Shown: positions 28,127 to 36,030, counted from the first letter of the stretch. The stretch: DNA of 38,916 nt from JBMNOI01 sp050942995 (GCA_050942995.1 JBMNOI010000019.1:1-38916); one strand, 5' to 3'. Notes: generated by a model not told the origin, from the letters alone. Translations and numbers: made by a program.

Positions 28127-28821
28127 GATACCCTCCGGCGCAATATCGCGCGGGCGGCGAACAGTCGCTGATAAAAGGTGTTGGCCGAGGGCAGAAAAAG
28201 CCGCCGTCCGGCCTCGACTCCCGTCACATCGGCCAGGGCGCCCATATAGATCGCCTGCCGCTGAGACGGCCGCAACGACCAGAGGGCCCGCTCCAGTTGC
28301 TCCAGACGATCCAGCCGCTCACCGATCCGGACGGCATCCTCGTCGTCCACCAGTTCCCTCGCCACCGCCTGTGCCAGCGGCGTCATCGGGGTGCCTTCTT
28401 CATCGTCATCCAGCGAGAGCCGCGCCGGATCCACCGTCCACTCGCCTCCTTCCCAGAGACGTTGCGGGGCATGCCGCAGCACGCGGATCCCGCCGCCCCA
28501 GAGCAATCGCTGCCAGGCCGTCCAGAGTGTGGCGTGAGGGACATCCTGACAACCGCTTCGCCAGAGATCGGGGCGACGTCGCAACAACGCCCAGAATTCG
28601 AGAAAGAGATCCTGCTCGAAATCGTCCACATCGTAAAAGCCGCCCTGTCCCGCATGCAACCGCGCCAGGGTACGACGGCAACGGGCATAAGCCATGCGAC
28701 GGGCCACACGCCACAGCCTCAACAGAGTCTCATCGTCGAGGGCCTCGTGATCGAGGCCCGCACCACCCGACGCCGACACGCCCACCTCATCCGTGCGTTT
28801 TGATTCATGATTACTCCGCAT
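28123..28821 (-). CDS. Atypical sigma-70-like RNA polymerase sigma factor
   Basis: A 232-residue protein starting at ATG 28821 behind AAGGAG. The region DDETLLRLWRVARRMAYARCRR followed by YDVDDFEQDLFLEFWALLRR (about residues 65-85) resembles sigma region 2, which contacts the RNA polymerase clamp and the -10 element. The C-terminal ALWSLRPSQRQAIYMGALADVTGVEAGRRLFLPSANTFYQRLFAARAILRR resembles region 4, a helix-turn-helix for the -35 element. Between them is an acidic, Trp-rich linker longer than in most ECF factors. The family match is weak, so it may be a phage-type or divergent sigma. It lies next to the terminase gene on the same strand. Confidence 0.6.
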   Translation of the reverse strand: MRSNHESKRTDEVGVSASGGAGLDHEALDDETLLRLWRVARRMAYARCRRTLARLHAGQGGFYDVDDFEQDLFLEFWALLRRRPDLWRSGCQDVPHATLWTAWQRLLWGGGIRVLRHAPQRLWEGGEWTVDPARLSLDDDEEGTPMTPLAQAVARELVDDEDAVRIGERLDRLEQLERALWSLRPSQRQAIYMGALADVTGVEAGRRLFLPSANTFYQRLFAARAILRRRVS

Positions 28822-29026
28822 CTACGTCTCCTTTACGTCTGGCAGTGATCAATTCACGCCCCCTTTACTGTATCGGGTTATCATTCGTGTTATAGTGGTA
28901 ATGATCGACTCATTATGGGGTCGGTCGACAGATGATGGCGTTCAGATCAGGCCGGGGGTAGCGTATCCTGCCGGCCATTTGCACATCTAACAATCGATCT
29001 CACCGACCTGTGGCCGACGCACACGG
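28822..29026. other. Gap between sigma-factor and terminase genes
   Basis: No gene is seen. The centre (28860-28920) is AT-richer and contains a short inverted repeat (ATCATT / AATGAT), but no confident promoter pair on either strand. Confidence 0.4.
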
Positions 29027-30496
29027 CTATGAAAGCGGATCGACCGCCTCGACGATATGCGATGGCCCGCTGCTGCCGGGGGTGAGGCGTTCCAGCAGGG
29101 CGCACAACGCCGCCGAGACCAGCAGATCATCGTGTACGGCGGGGTCGGGCACGCCCCAGCGCATGGTGCGTTCGGGACCGTCCACCACCTGATAGTCGGC
29201 GGCGGCCACCTCGCACCAGAACTGGCGCCACTCGGGTTCGCCGTCGTCGCGATAATCGAGAAAGCGCCCCGAGTTGCAGATGCCCAGGAATCCCCAGCCG
29301 AGGTCGCTCTTGCTGCGAGAGGTAAAAACAAAGGGCTCCACCCGGCTGCCCAGCGCCTGCTTCAGAAATGAGGCCAGGCCGGCGCCCACACCGGTGGCAT
29401 CCACCACCACATGGGTAGCGGCCCACAGCTCGGCCAGATGGGCGATGGCGCCGAACAACCGATGGTGCGGGGTCCCCGTCCACCAGTAGCGGTCCATCAC
29501 CAGGTAGCGGGATAGCCCCATCTCGCCCCGCACGATCTCTACCACCGTAACGGCGGTACTATCTTTGCGGGGTTCCCGCGCACGCAGCAGGTCACTTTCC
29601 ATGCGATCTTCGGATTCGCCGGCCACATCCACCAGCAGGGCGTATTCGCGCCCCTCGGTGGGGCCGCGCTGCCGGCTGTGGCTTCCCTGCATCAGCGCCC
29701 GGGTAGCGGGAGGGAACATGCCCGCTTCGGCGTCGATGGTCTGCAGCTCGTACTGCGTGCGGATGAGCGGGTGGCTCTGGCCCAAACGCTCGATCTCGCC
29801 GCGCACATACCGGCCATAAACAGGCACTTCGGCGGCCACCTGTTGCCAGGGCACCACAAAGACACGGCGCACGCCGTCGCGTTGCTCGGCCCACCGCAGG
29901 GCGCGAATGGTGCGGGCCAGCAGCGTGTTGGACGTCCAGGCGGTGCCCCAGAGCACGGTGGTGACGTTGGTCGAGGCGCCCATGGGGCGAAAGTCCTTGT
30001 CCCACTTGGCTTCGTCCACATCCTGGGCCTCATCGGCCTCCAGCAGAATGCTGGCCGTGGCGCCCACCACGTTGGCCGAAGCAGCCGCCGACAAAAAGAC
30101 GGCCCGAGCCCGCCCCACCCGCAGCATATAGCCCTGTTCGCGGATGGGTAGAGGAAGCAGGCTGCCCTCGAACACCGCCGTCAGGCGATGGGCGCTGTTC
30201 AGCGCCTGAGGTCGAAAGGTGGGCGATGCCTTGATGAGCGTGCCGCCGGAACGCCGGTAGTAGTTGAGCAGCAGCGCCTCGACGTGAGCGGCGGTTTCGT
30301 TCTTGCCCGCCTGGCGGGCCATCATAACCGCAAAGGTCAGGCCACGGCGGCGGATCACCGAGTCGACGATGGCCCGGGCCGGCGCCAGCTGGTAGCCACG
30401 CAGAGGGCGACGCAGCACCCGCCGGCTAAAGAGATCGATCTGCGAGAGCATACCGAGAAACGCCCGGCGGCGTGAATCGATACAACGCTGATGCAT
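29027..30496 (-). CDS. Phage-type terminase large subunit
   Basis: A 489-residue TerL-like packaging motor. ATG 30496 is preceded by GGAGG. The N-terminal ATPase has a Walker A-type loop RQAGKNET (61-68) and Walker B ILLEADEAQ (150-158, Asp155/Glu156), then a TTVLWGTAWTSN coupling segment (about 179-190). The C-terminal RNase H-like nuclease shows acidic residues in YALLVDVAGE (Asp290), VVVDATGVG (Asp366) and HDDLLVSAAL (Asp456/Asp457). Such proteins cut concatemeric DNA and pump it into a procapsid. All motifs appear intact. No portal, protease or capsid gene is beside it, so it may be a remnant, part of a split element or put to another use. Confidence 0.85.
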   Translation of the reverse strand: MHQRCIDSRRRAFLGMLSQIDLFSRRVLRRPLRGYQLAPARAIVDSVIRRRGLTFAVMMARQAGKNETAAHVEALLLNYYRRSGGTLIKASPTFRPQALNSAHRLTAVFEGSLLPLPIREQGYMLRVGRARAVFLSAAASANVVGATASILLEADEAQDVDEAKWDKDFRPMGASTNVTTVLWGTAWTSNTLLARTIRALRWAEQRDGVRRVFVVPWQQVAAEVPVYGRYVRGEIERLGQSHPLIRTQYELQTIDAEAGMFPPATRALMQGSHSRQRGPTEGREYALLVDVAGESEDRMESDLLRAREPRKDSTAVTVVEIVRGEMGLSRYLVMDRYWWTGTPHHRLFGAIAHLAELWAATHVVVDATGVGAGLASFLKQALGSRVEPFVFTSRSKSDLGWGFLGICNSGRFLDYRDDGEPEWRQFWCEVAAADYQVVDGPERTMRWGVPDPAVHDDLLVSAALCALLERLTPGSSGPSHIVEAVDPLS

Positions 30497-30565
30497 AACG
30501 CCTCCGATAAAGGATGGGTGGGCGGCACGAATGCCGCCAACAGGTATGCGCGTGAAGGGAGCCTC

Positions 30566-31435
30566 GTGACATTATTCCGAATGCAACAGAAATCGAACAC
30601 CGAGATCAACACCATGGCCTCTGCGCCGCTGATCATGCCGCGCCCCCGCGCCACCACCTCGTCCGCTCCCGCATCGGCTCTCCACGATGTGGATGCGACC
30701 ACCTGCGAGTTGTGTGGCCGGGCCGTAGAGCGCGGTATCGCCCGGTTGGTCGCCCACTTTGAGCATATGCCCGACCTGTTTCTGCATCAGGCCGATTTGC
30801 AGGGCGGTCTGTACAACATTCTGCAGGGCGAAAAAGCGCTGGTCACTCCCTACCTCACTCAGGACGGCCGCCAGACGGTGCTGCTGCACCGCGAGTATCC
30901 GGCCGTCTTTGCCGATGAGATAGGCGCCAGAGGGCCGCGCGCATATGACGTCGCCGTGCTGAACCCGGCGTTTGTGATCAATCACGACCTCTCTCTGGTG
31001 GCCAATCCCACCGGCCAGACCCGCGCCGCCCTGGAACGACAGAGGCAGGGCCGCCAGATGGTCCCCCTCCTGGCCGCTGTGAACCTGCGCCTCATCGAAG
31101 GCTTTGATGCCGAGGCCCACGCCCGCCTGGAGGCCGCCTTTGACGAGCTGATCCATGCCGGCGCTGACGCCGAACGGCGCTATCTGGGCGTCTTTATCCG
31201 CCATTGGGAGCTGGAGGATCATATCTACAAGGCGCTGGAAGTGCTGGAGGATTGGGCCCATCGCCAGCGCGACATCTCTCTTCTGGTCGTCCAGTCTTAT
31301 TATGATGATGTGGGTCGTGTGTTCGGCGGGCGCTATCTCAATATCTGGAGCCAGATGGCTCCCCTGCCGCCGCTGGACCCGGCCTATTGCGTCGGCGCCG
31401 CTCCGATGTTGCACCGTCCCTACGCCAGCTTCTAG
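30566..31435 (+). CDS. Unknown protein in the terminase islet, opposite strand
   Basis: A 289-residue protein. GTG 30566 has AAGGGAG about five bases upstream; ATG 30614 is an alternative. A CELCG half-site (about residue 46) lies near the start, after a disordered Pro/Ser/Thr stretch. A mixed alpha/beta part follows (GLYNILQGEKALVTPYL, VLLHREYPAVFADEI, YDVAVLNPAFV), then a helical C-terminal half (RHWELEDHIYKALEVLEDWAHRQRD). The beta part is loosely like nuclease or ligand-binding folds, but I see no proven catalytic set. It lies between the terminase subunit-like genes yet faces the other way, and ends 14 bases before the stop of the zinc-finger gene. Function unknown. Confidence 0.65.
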   Translation: MTLFRMQQKSNTEINTMASAPLIMPRPRATTSSAPASALHDVDATTCELCGRAVERGIARLVAHFEHMPDLFLHQADLQGGLYNILQGEKALVTPYLTQDGRQTVLLHREYPAVFADEIGARGPRAYDVAVLNPAFVINHDLSLVANPTGQTRAALERQRQGRQMVPLLAAVNLRLIEGFDAEAHARLEAAFDELIHAGADAERRYLGVFIRHWELEDHIYKALEVLEDWAHRQRDISLLVVQSYYDDVGRVFGGRYLNIWSQMAPLPPLDPAYCVGAAPMLHRPYASF

Positions 31436-31449
31436 GCGGCATCTCCGGA

Positions 31450-31947
31450 TCATTCGGAAGGTCCTTTGCCGGGGAAATAGTCCTCGTCCGTCGGAGCATC
31501 GGGTGAACGTCCTGCGGCCCGGTCGGCGACGATCTCGTCCACCGAGTCGTAGAATTCCCGAATCAGCGGCGCAAAGGCATCCTCGTCGCCGCCAAGATCG
31601 CGCCGTGCCCGCAACAACTGCACCACACGAGATGTCGAATCGTTCCAGGCTCGCAGAAACTGGGCCGCCGATCCACCCGCATCTCCGATGTCGCGCTGTT
31701 CCTGGAGCCAGCGCATGAACGCCTCGCGTGCGCGCACCAGGTTGCGCAGCTCCCCCTCGATGACGGTCACGTCATCCAGGGGCCCCTCGGCGGTTCGCGC
31801 CAGCACCTCCAACAGCGATTGAAACAGATCATCTCTCCGATGCGCGTCTTTGGCCCTGGCGTGAGCGGCGCACAGATCGTGCCCACGACGGGCCCAGGCC
31901 CGGCAGCCGGGCACCTTGCAGCGGCGTTTATACGGATTTTTGGGCAT
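31450..31947 (-). CDS. Zinc-finger protein, possible terminase small subunit
   Basis: A 165-residue protein. ATG 31947 has GAGGAGAGG seven bases ahead; the longer frame to 32043 lies within the leader. Residues 9-29 hold a compact Cys/His set (CKVPGC, then HDLCAAH) that likely binds one zinc ion. The rest is helical, including a long segment with STSRVVQLLRARRDLG (about residue 110), then an acidic tail. Terminase small subunits bind phage DNA near the packaging start and share this size and helical build, and a TerL gene lies on the same strand about 950 bases downstream, so a TerS role is plausible; direct homology was not shown. Its promoter carries an SOS-type box. Confidence 0.55.
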   Translation of the reverse strand: MPKNPYKRRCKVPGCRAWARRGHDLCAAHARAKDAHRRDDLFQSLLEVLARTAEGPLDDVTVIEGELRNLVRAREAFMRWLQEQRDIGDAGGSAAQFLRAWNDSTSRVVQLLRARRDLGGDEDAFAPLIREFYDSVDEIVADRAAGRSPDAPTDEDYFPGKGPSE

Positions 31948-32046
31948 GCAGTGACCTCTCCTCACAGGGGGACATCGTGACTCTGGCCGGAGCGTCAATC
32001 GGTCGTCCTGTTTGTCGATCGGCTCATTCTGCTCCATGCGCACAAC

Positions 32047-32099
32047 AGAACAAATGTTCTACTATGCACCATCATACCAAAAAAGTCGCTATAGATCAA
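32047..32099 (-). promoter_or_regulatory. Promoter with perfect SOS-type box for the zinc-finger/terminase unit
   Basis: Minus strand TTGATC (32099-32094), 17-base spacer, TATGAT (32076-32071), start near 32064. Just downstream, AGAAC-AAAT-GTTCT (32047-32060) is a perfect 14-base palindrome of the GAAC-N4-GTTC class bound by Gram-positive-type LexA. Position +5 to +18 suits repression. Confidence 0.6.
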
Positions 32100-32117
32100 G
32101 GAAAATAGCAAGATAGA

Positions 32118-32155
32118 GGGCCAATCGTTCACAATTGTAAACGATTGGCCCTTTT
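32118..32155 (+). terminator. Intrinsic terminator, plus orientation
   Basis: A 12-bp stem (32118-32129 with 32140-32151), loop of ten bases with internal palindrome, followed by TTTT. No plus-strand gene ends directly before it; it may insulate the receiver gene or end an unseen short transcript. Confidence 0.65.
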
Positions 32156-32256
32156 GTGTGTCCGAAAATGCGCGACAGATCATGTCCAGTGAACTGGCAT
32201 AAATTGTTAATCTATTTTATCCAATATGAGTGAACGGATGTTAATGAAAAAATGTA

Positions 32257-32285
32257 TTGCCTAAAACAAAAAAAGGTGATATAAT
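32257..32285 (+). promoter_or_regulatory. Promoter of the receiver-domain gene
   Basis: TTGCCT (32257-32262), 17-base A-rich spacer, TATAAT (32280-32285). Leader of about 109 bases to ATG 32401. Confidence 0.7.
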
Positions 32286-32400
32286 GCGCCCAGTGGACGG
32301 TAATATATCATGACCGGGGTTCGGATCGAGCGCCCAAAGGATCCGTACACCATCATCGTCACACGGCCGGGACGCATTCAACGGGAAGGGGAGGAGTGCA

Positions 32401-32862
32401 ATGTCCTCTGGGCATCGAGATTCCAGAGTCGATGTGCGTGTGTCTGTCCCCGATACGGTAGTCAATCAGGCGTCGGTAGAGTCAAGGCTCCGTATTCTGC
32501 TGGCCGAGGATGAGCCGCAGATCCGCAACCTGCTGGCCCGCGTGTTGGCGCGAGAGGGGTGGGATGTGACGGCGGTGAACGACGGTCGGCAGGCGGTAGC
32601 CGCCTGGCCGCCAGAGGGCCATTCCTACGATCTGATCATCATGGACGTCAATATGCCCGACATGGACGGTTACGAGGCCAGTTGCCATCTGAAGCGCCTG
32701 CATCCGCAGGCCGAGTTTCTCTTCATCAGCGGGCACCTGGATCAACCGTTATGTCGCAAGCTGGTGCAGATGGGGTTCGAGCTGGTTCCCAAGCCGTTCT
32801 CTCCCCAACAGTTCGCCCACCGGGTCTCGGAAAGGCTGCGGCAATCGGTGAAATCGGAATGA
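32401..32862 (+). CDS. Stand-alone response-regulator receiver protein
   Basis: A 153-residue CheY-like protein with no output domain. ATG 32401 follows GGGGAGGAG. The receiver fold starts about residue 30 (LRILLAEDEPQIRNLL, acidic pocket), the phosphoacceptor Asp is in LIIMDVNMPDMDG (about residue 80), the Ser/Thr switch in FLFISGH (about 107) and the conserved Lys in VPKPFSPQQ (about 130). Single-domain receivers act by protein contacts, in phosphorelays or on motility or signalling partners. No histidine kinase is near. The N-terminal 28 residues are an unconserved extension. A 14-bp terminator follows. Confidence 0.9.
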   Translation: MSSGHRDSRVDVRVSVPDTVVNQASVESRLRILLAEDEPQIRNLLARVLAREGWDVTAVNDGRQAVAAWPPEGHSYDLIIMDVNMPDMDGYEASCHLKRLHPQAEFLFISGHLDQPLCRKLVQMGFELVPKPFSPQQFAHRVSERLRQSVKSE

Positions 32863-32866
32863 ACGC

Positions 32867-32897
32867 AAAACGCCAGAGCCGTGGGCTCTGGCGTTTT
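32867..32897. terminator. Bidirectional terminator between receiver and SDR genes
   Basis: A 14-bp perfect stem (32867-32880 with 32884-32897) with a 3-base loop; the A4/T4 ends serve as the T-run for either strand. Confidence 0.85.
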
Positions 32898-32918
32898 CGC
32901 ATCCACGATGGAGTGACA

Positions 32919-33728
32919 TCAGGTGGCCAGCCAGCCGCCGTCCACCATCAGGCAATGCCCGTGCACGAAATTGGACGCCTCTGAGGCCAAAAAGACGACG
33001 GGGCCGAATTGATCCTCCAGCTCGCCCAATCGCTTGAGGGCGATTCGACTGAGCACCCAGTTGAGCCCCTCGGGGTCATCCAGGATCGATGCCGACATCG
33101 CGGTGCGGGTAAACACCGGCGCCAGCGTGTTGACGTTGATGCCTTTGGGCCCCCATTCGATGGCCAGCGAGCGCGTAAGCTGGTTCACCGCCCCCTTGCT
33201 GGGAGCATAGGCCGGGTCGCCGGCACGCCCCTGGAAGCCACGCACCGACGAGACGTTGATGATCTTGCCCCGTCCCTGCTTCAGCATCACTCGCCCCACA
33301 TGCTTGCAGCAGAGAAACACCGACTTGATGTTGACGTCCATCACCTGCTGCCACACCTCGGTGTCGAACTCGGCGATGGGCTGCAACGCCACGATGCCCT
33401 GACTGTTCACCAGCACATCGATGCGCCCATAGGTCTCGACCACGTGAGCGACCATGGCCTCTACCTGGGCCTCATCGGTGACGTCGGCGGCATAGTAGCC
33501 GCCCCGACGGCCCAGCCCGGTAATGGCATCGGCCGTCTCTTGTAGGCCGGCCGGTCCGCGCCCGACGATGCATACATCGGCGCCGGCAGCGGCCAGTCCC
33601 AGAGCCATGGCCTGCCCCAAACCCCGTGTGCCTCCTACGACGACGGCGACCTTACCGTCCAGGCGAAAGCGGTCCAGTGTGGTCGGTGCCTGCTGGATCA
33701 GTCTGTCCAGATCAGAGGACTCGGCCAT
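32919..33728 (-). CDS. Short-chain dehydrogenase/reductase
   Basis: A 269-residue classical SDR (NAD(P)H-dependent oxidoreductase). ATG 33728 lies one base past the upstream DUF296 stop; ATG 33737, overlapping it, is also possible. Landmarks: cofactor loop VVGGTRGLGQAMA (Gly-rich, about residues 29-41), VNSQG in place of NNAG (about 108), the catalytic Ser in INVSSVRG (about 159), and YAPSK with catalytic Tyr/Lys (about 173-177), then a C-terminal MVDGG. It resembles gluconate 5-dehydrogenase and 3-oxoacyl-ACP reductase members; the substrate is not clear. Co-transcribed with the DUF296 gene. Confidence 0.88.
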   Translation of the reverse strand: MAESSDLDRLIQQAPTTLDRFRLDGKVAVVVGGTRGLGQAMALGLAAAGADVCIVGRGPAGLQETADAITGLGRRGGYYAADVTDEAQVEAMVAHVVETYGRIDVLVNSQGIVALQPIAEFDTEVWQQVMDVNIKSVFLCCKHVGRVMLKQGRGKIINVSSVRGFQGRAGDPAYAPSKGAVNQLTRSLAIEWGPKGINVNTLAPVFTRTAMSASILDDPEGLNWVLSRIALKRLGELEDQFGPVVFLASEASNFVHGHCLMVDGGWLAT

Positions 33729-33729
33729 T

Positions 33730-34173
33730 TTACTCATCCGCCTGCACGATATCGACGAGTCCCGTCTCGGGGTCCTGCACACGCGCGGTCTTGACGCCGT
33801 CCAGGACGATGAGCCCCATCTCGGCGCGATAGCAGCAGCGCGATCCCGGCTCCAGGTGCCCCACGTGGACCTGATCGTTGGCGACATCGTGCACAACGAC
33901 GTGAATGTGCGGCTCGCCGCCGGCCACAGAGCCCTGGAATGAACCCACCTCGATCGGCCCCTCCAGCGTAAAATAGCGATCGACAGGCGGCAGATCGGTG
34001 TGGGTGATGGTGTGCAGCTTACAAATATCAAAAGAGCCGATGCCCGAAGTAATCAGCGCCGCATCGATCCCCTCACGCTTGAACAACTCGCGCAGCTCCT
34101 CGATGATATAGTCGCCACGACGGAATGAGATCATCATGGTGCGGACTGCACCGGGTGCTTCAAGAACGATCAT
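33730..34173 (-). CDS. PPC/DUF296-domain protein
   Basis: A 147-residue protein starting at ATG 34173 behind GGGAGG. The PPC (plant and prokaryote conserved, DUF296) domain is recognisable by RRGDYIIEELRELFKREGIDAALITSGIG near the start and GEPHIHVVVHD in the middle, where His residues cluster. Free-standing bacterial PPC proteins form trimers with possible metal sites; in plants the domain is fused to AT-hook DNA-binding motifs, absent here. Role unknown. First gene of a two-gene operon with the SDR, behind a good promoter. Confidence 0.85.
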   Translation of the reverse strand: MIVLEAPGAVRTMMISFRRGDYIIEELRELFKREGIDAALITSGIGSFDICKLHTITHTDLPPVDRYFTLEGPIEVGSFQGSVAGGEPHIHVVVHDVANDQVHVGHLEPGSRCCYRAEMGLIVLDGVKTARVQDPETGLVDIVQADE

Positions 34174-34212
34174 GGTGTGTTGCCTCCCTCTTTTCTGTTT
34201 GATGTCGCTGCG

Positions 34213-34241
34213 AGTCTAGCACGGCCGGTCACGGGGGTCAA
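34213..34241 (-). promoter_or_regulatory. Promoter of the DUF296-SDR operon
   Basis: Minus strand TTGACC (34241-34236), 17-base spacer, TAGACT (34218-34213), the latter preceded by TGC (extended -10). Confidence 0.7.
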
Positions 34242-34280
34242 CCGCCGGTCGGCAGGGCGATTGCATCGGGAGCTTTTACA

Positions 34281-34368
34281 GCCCTCACCCGGCGATGGCG
34301 GGGGGTATGCCGCCTGCTTCGCAGCGCCCGCCCCCCTCTCGCCCATAGTATGGGAGAGGAGTGAGGGC
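34281..34368. repeat. REP/MITE-like palindromic element
   Basis: Outer arms GCCCTCAC (34281-34288) and GTGAGGGC (34361-34368) enclose an inner near-palindrome around 34333-34359 (CCTCTC...GAGAGG over a CCCATA/TATGGG centre). The form is like short dispersed palindromic repeats common in GC-rich bacterial genomes. Only one copy is in this window. Confidence 0.55.
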
Positions 34369-34417
34369 AATTCGACTGCATCAGACATCCACCTTCGGGA
34401 AGCGGGAGCGCAGCCCA

Positions 34418-35236
34418 TCAACTCCCCGTAGAGTGGTAATGGCGCACACCGATCTTCCATACCTGCAGGGAGAGAACCAGAAACAGCACGCCGATGCCGG
34501 GCGCCAGACACTGGAACCAGAAGGGCGTGCCCAGTACATCGGGGCGGCCCAGAATGCCCACCGCCGGGAAATAGCTTACCGCCGCCAGCGGCACGCCAAA
34601 GGTAAAAAAGGTGCGGAACCAATCGCGATAGACCGTAATGGGATACTGGGCCGTCTCGACGCCGCCGTAGGTCACGGTGTTCATGATCTCCAGTGACTCG
34701 GTAGTCCAGAAGCACATGGTGGCCTGCAGCACGAACAGTCCCACAAAGAGGCAGGCGCCGCCGATCACCGCCCATAGCAGGAGCATGATACGCGGCACCG
34801 TCCAGACGATACCCAGCGCCCCCGCGGCCCATACCAGCACCACGAGCCCCTGACTGAACCGACCGATGCGCATGATCTGCAACTCTCGCGCCGCTACCTG
34901 CAACGCCGTGCTCCGGGGCCGCAGCAGCACCCGATCGAATTCGCCGCTGCGCACCATATTGGCGAACAGGTCGAATCCACGACCGGCGGCGTCGGCGATG
35001 GCAAAGGCGATACTGATGATCCCATAGAACAGGGCGATCTCGGCCAGACGCCAGCCCTTGAGGCTGCCAAATCGCTCGAACAGCGCCCAGATGGCGAGGA
35101 ACTCGCCCCCGGTGGACAGAAACTGGCCCAGCGCGAGCATGATGAACGAGGCCCGATACTGAAGCTGGCTGCGGACCGATACACCCAGCAGCCGAAGATA
35201 GAGCGTCAGGTTGTCCCACACCGTGACACGATCCAT
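34418..35236 (-). CDS. ABC-2-type permease (second subunit)
   Basis: A 272-residue membrane protein with about six hydrophobic helices, starting at ATG 35236, two bases after the stop of the first permease and behind GGGAGGGTGA. It matches the pattern of ABC-2 permeases paired as COG3694/COG4587: an N-terminal amphipathic segment (LRLLGVSVRSQLQYRASF), a cytoplasmic EFDRVLLRPRST loop between helices two and three, and a YRDWFRTFFTFGVPLAAVSYFP segment. It pairs with the upstream permease to form the export channel. The exported substance is unknown. Confidence 0.85.
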   Translation of the reverse strand: MDRVTVWDNLTLYLRLLGVSVRSQLQYRASFIMLALGQFLSTGGEFLAIWALFERFGSLKGWRLAEIALFYGIISIAFAIADAAGRGFDLFANMVRSGEFDRVLLRPRSTALQVAARELQIMRIGRFSQGLVVLVWAAGALGIVWTVPRIMLLLWAVIGGACLFVGLFVLQATMCFWTTESLEIMNTVTYGGVETAQYPITVYRDWFRTFFTFGVPLAAVSYFPAVGILGRPDVLGTPFWFQCLAPGIGVLFLVLSLQVWKIGVRHYHSTGS

Positions 35237-35238
35237 CG

Positions 35239-36030
35239 TCACCCTCCCTGTATCACCAGGTGGCGCAGACCGCGCCCCAGCACCCATCGCCCCAACAAGA
35301 TCAGCGCCGCGGTCCAGCCCAACTGGTGCGCCAGCAACGAAACTGCCTCCCCCACCGGCAGGTGCCCCATGTAGAGCCTGAAGGGGATATCCATCAGCCC
35401 GCGAAAGGGCAGCGCATTCAGCACACCCTGAGTCCAATCGGGGAAAAAGGGCAACGGAATGATCGAGCCCGAGAGCAGCGTCGCGATGATGGCGACCAGC
35501 CGCGAGATGCCGTCTCCCGCGATCGTCCACAGCAAAGAGATCACCATCAGGCTGGTGATGGCGCTGGCCAGAAGCACCGCCGCGCCCATAGAGAATAGCC
35601 AGGCGGTCGCAGCCGCGGGAGAGGCCGGCGGCTGCAGGCCCAGAAAGAGGCCTGCCAGCACGAACATGGGGATGGCCCGTAGCATCAGAGGCGCTGTGCG
35701 CGCCGCCACCGAACGGGCATACCACAGCCAGTAGAGATCAGTGGGGCGCACCAGTTCGTAGGCCAGGGTGCCATCGCGGATCATCGCCTGAATCTCGGCG
35801 TCGATGCGCCAGGGGAGTATCATGAGCATGGCCTGGATGAGCCACAGATAAGTCACCGTCTGCTCATAGCCCATGGGCATCGGGGCGGTGGTCGAGCGGA
35901 AAAAGGCGTCAAAGATCATGACACGGATGAGCCCCCAGAAAACCTGAGTGCAAAACCCGGCCAGCGCCGCCGCACGGTACTGCAGTAGGGTATTGAACCT
36001 CGCCCTGAACACTGCCACGTAAACCGTCAC
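35239..36030 (-). CDS. ABC-2-type permease (first subunit)
   Basis: A 263-residue membrane protein of about six helices. GTG 36030 overlaps the ATPase stop (GTGA), with GAGGAGGTGA ahead, so its synthesis is coupled to the ATPase. It shows the family features RARFNTLLQYRAAALAGF near the start, IRDGTLAYELVRPTDLYW (coupling loop, about residue 83) and SGSIIPLPFFPDW (about residue 188). It forms a heterodimeric channel with the other permease. Confidence 0.87.
   Translation of the reverse strand: MTVYVAVFRARFNTLLQYRAAALAGFCTQVFWGLIRVMIFDAFFRSTTAPMPMGYEQTVTYLWLIQAMLMILPWRIDAEIQAMIRDGTLAYELVRPTDLYWLWYARSVAARTAPLMLRAIPMFVLAGLFLGLQPPASPAAATAWLFSMGAAVLLASAITSLMVISLLWTIAGDGISRLVAIIATLLSGSIIPLPFFPDWTQGVLNALPFRGLMDIPFRLYMGHLPVGEAVSLLAHQLGWTAALILLGRWVLGRGLRHLVIQGG

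Noticed and set aside
32232..32243. GAAC-GGAT-GTTA, a near SOS box upstream of the receiver gene
   Set aside because: One half-site is imperfect and the position is upstream of the -35 of a consensus-like promoter, so LexA control is not supported.
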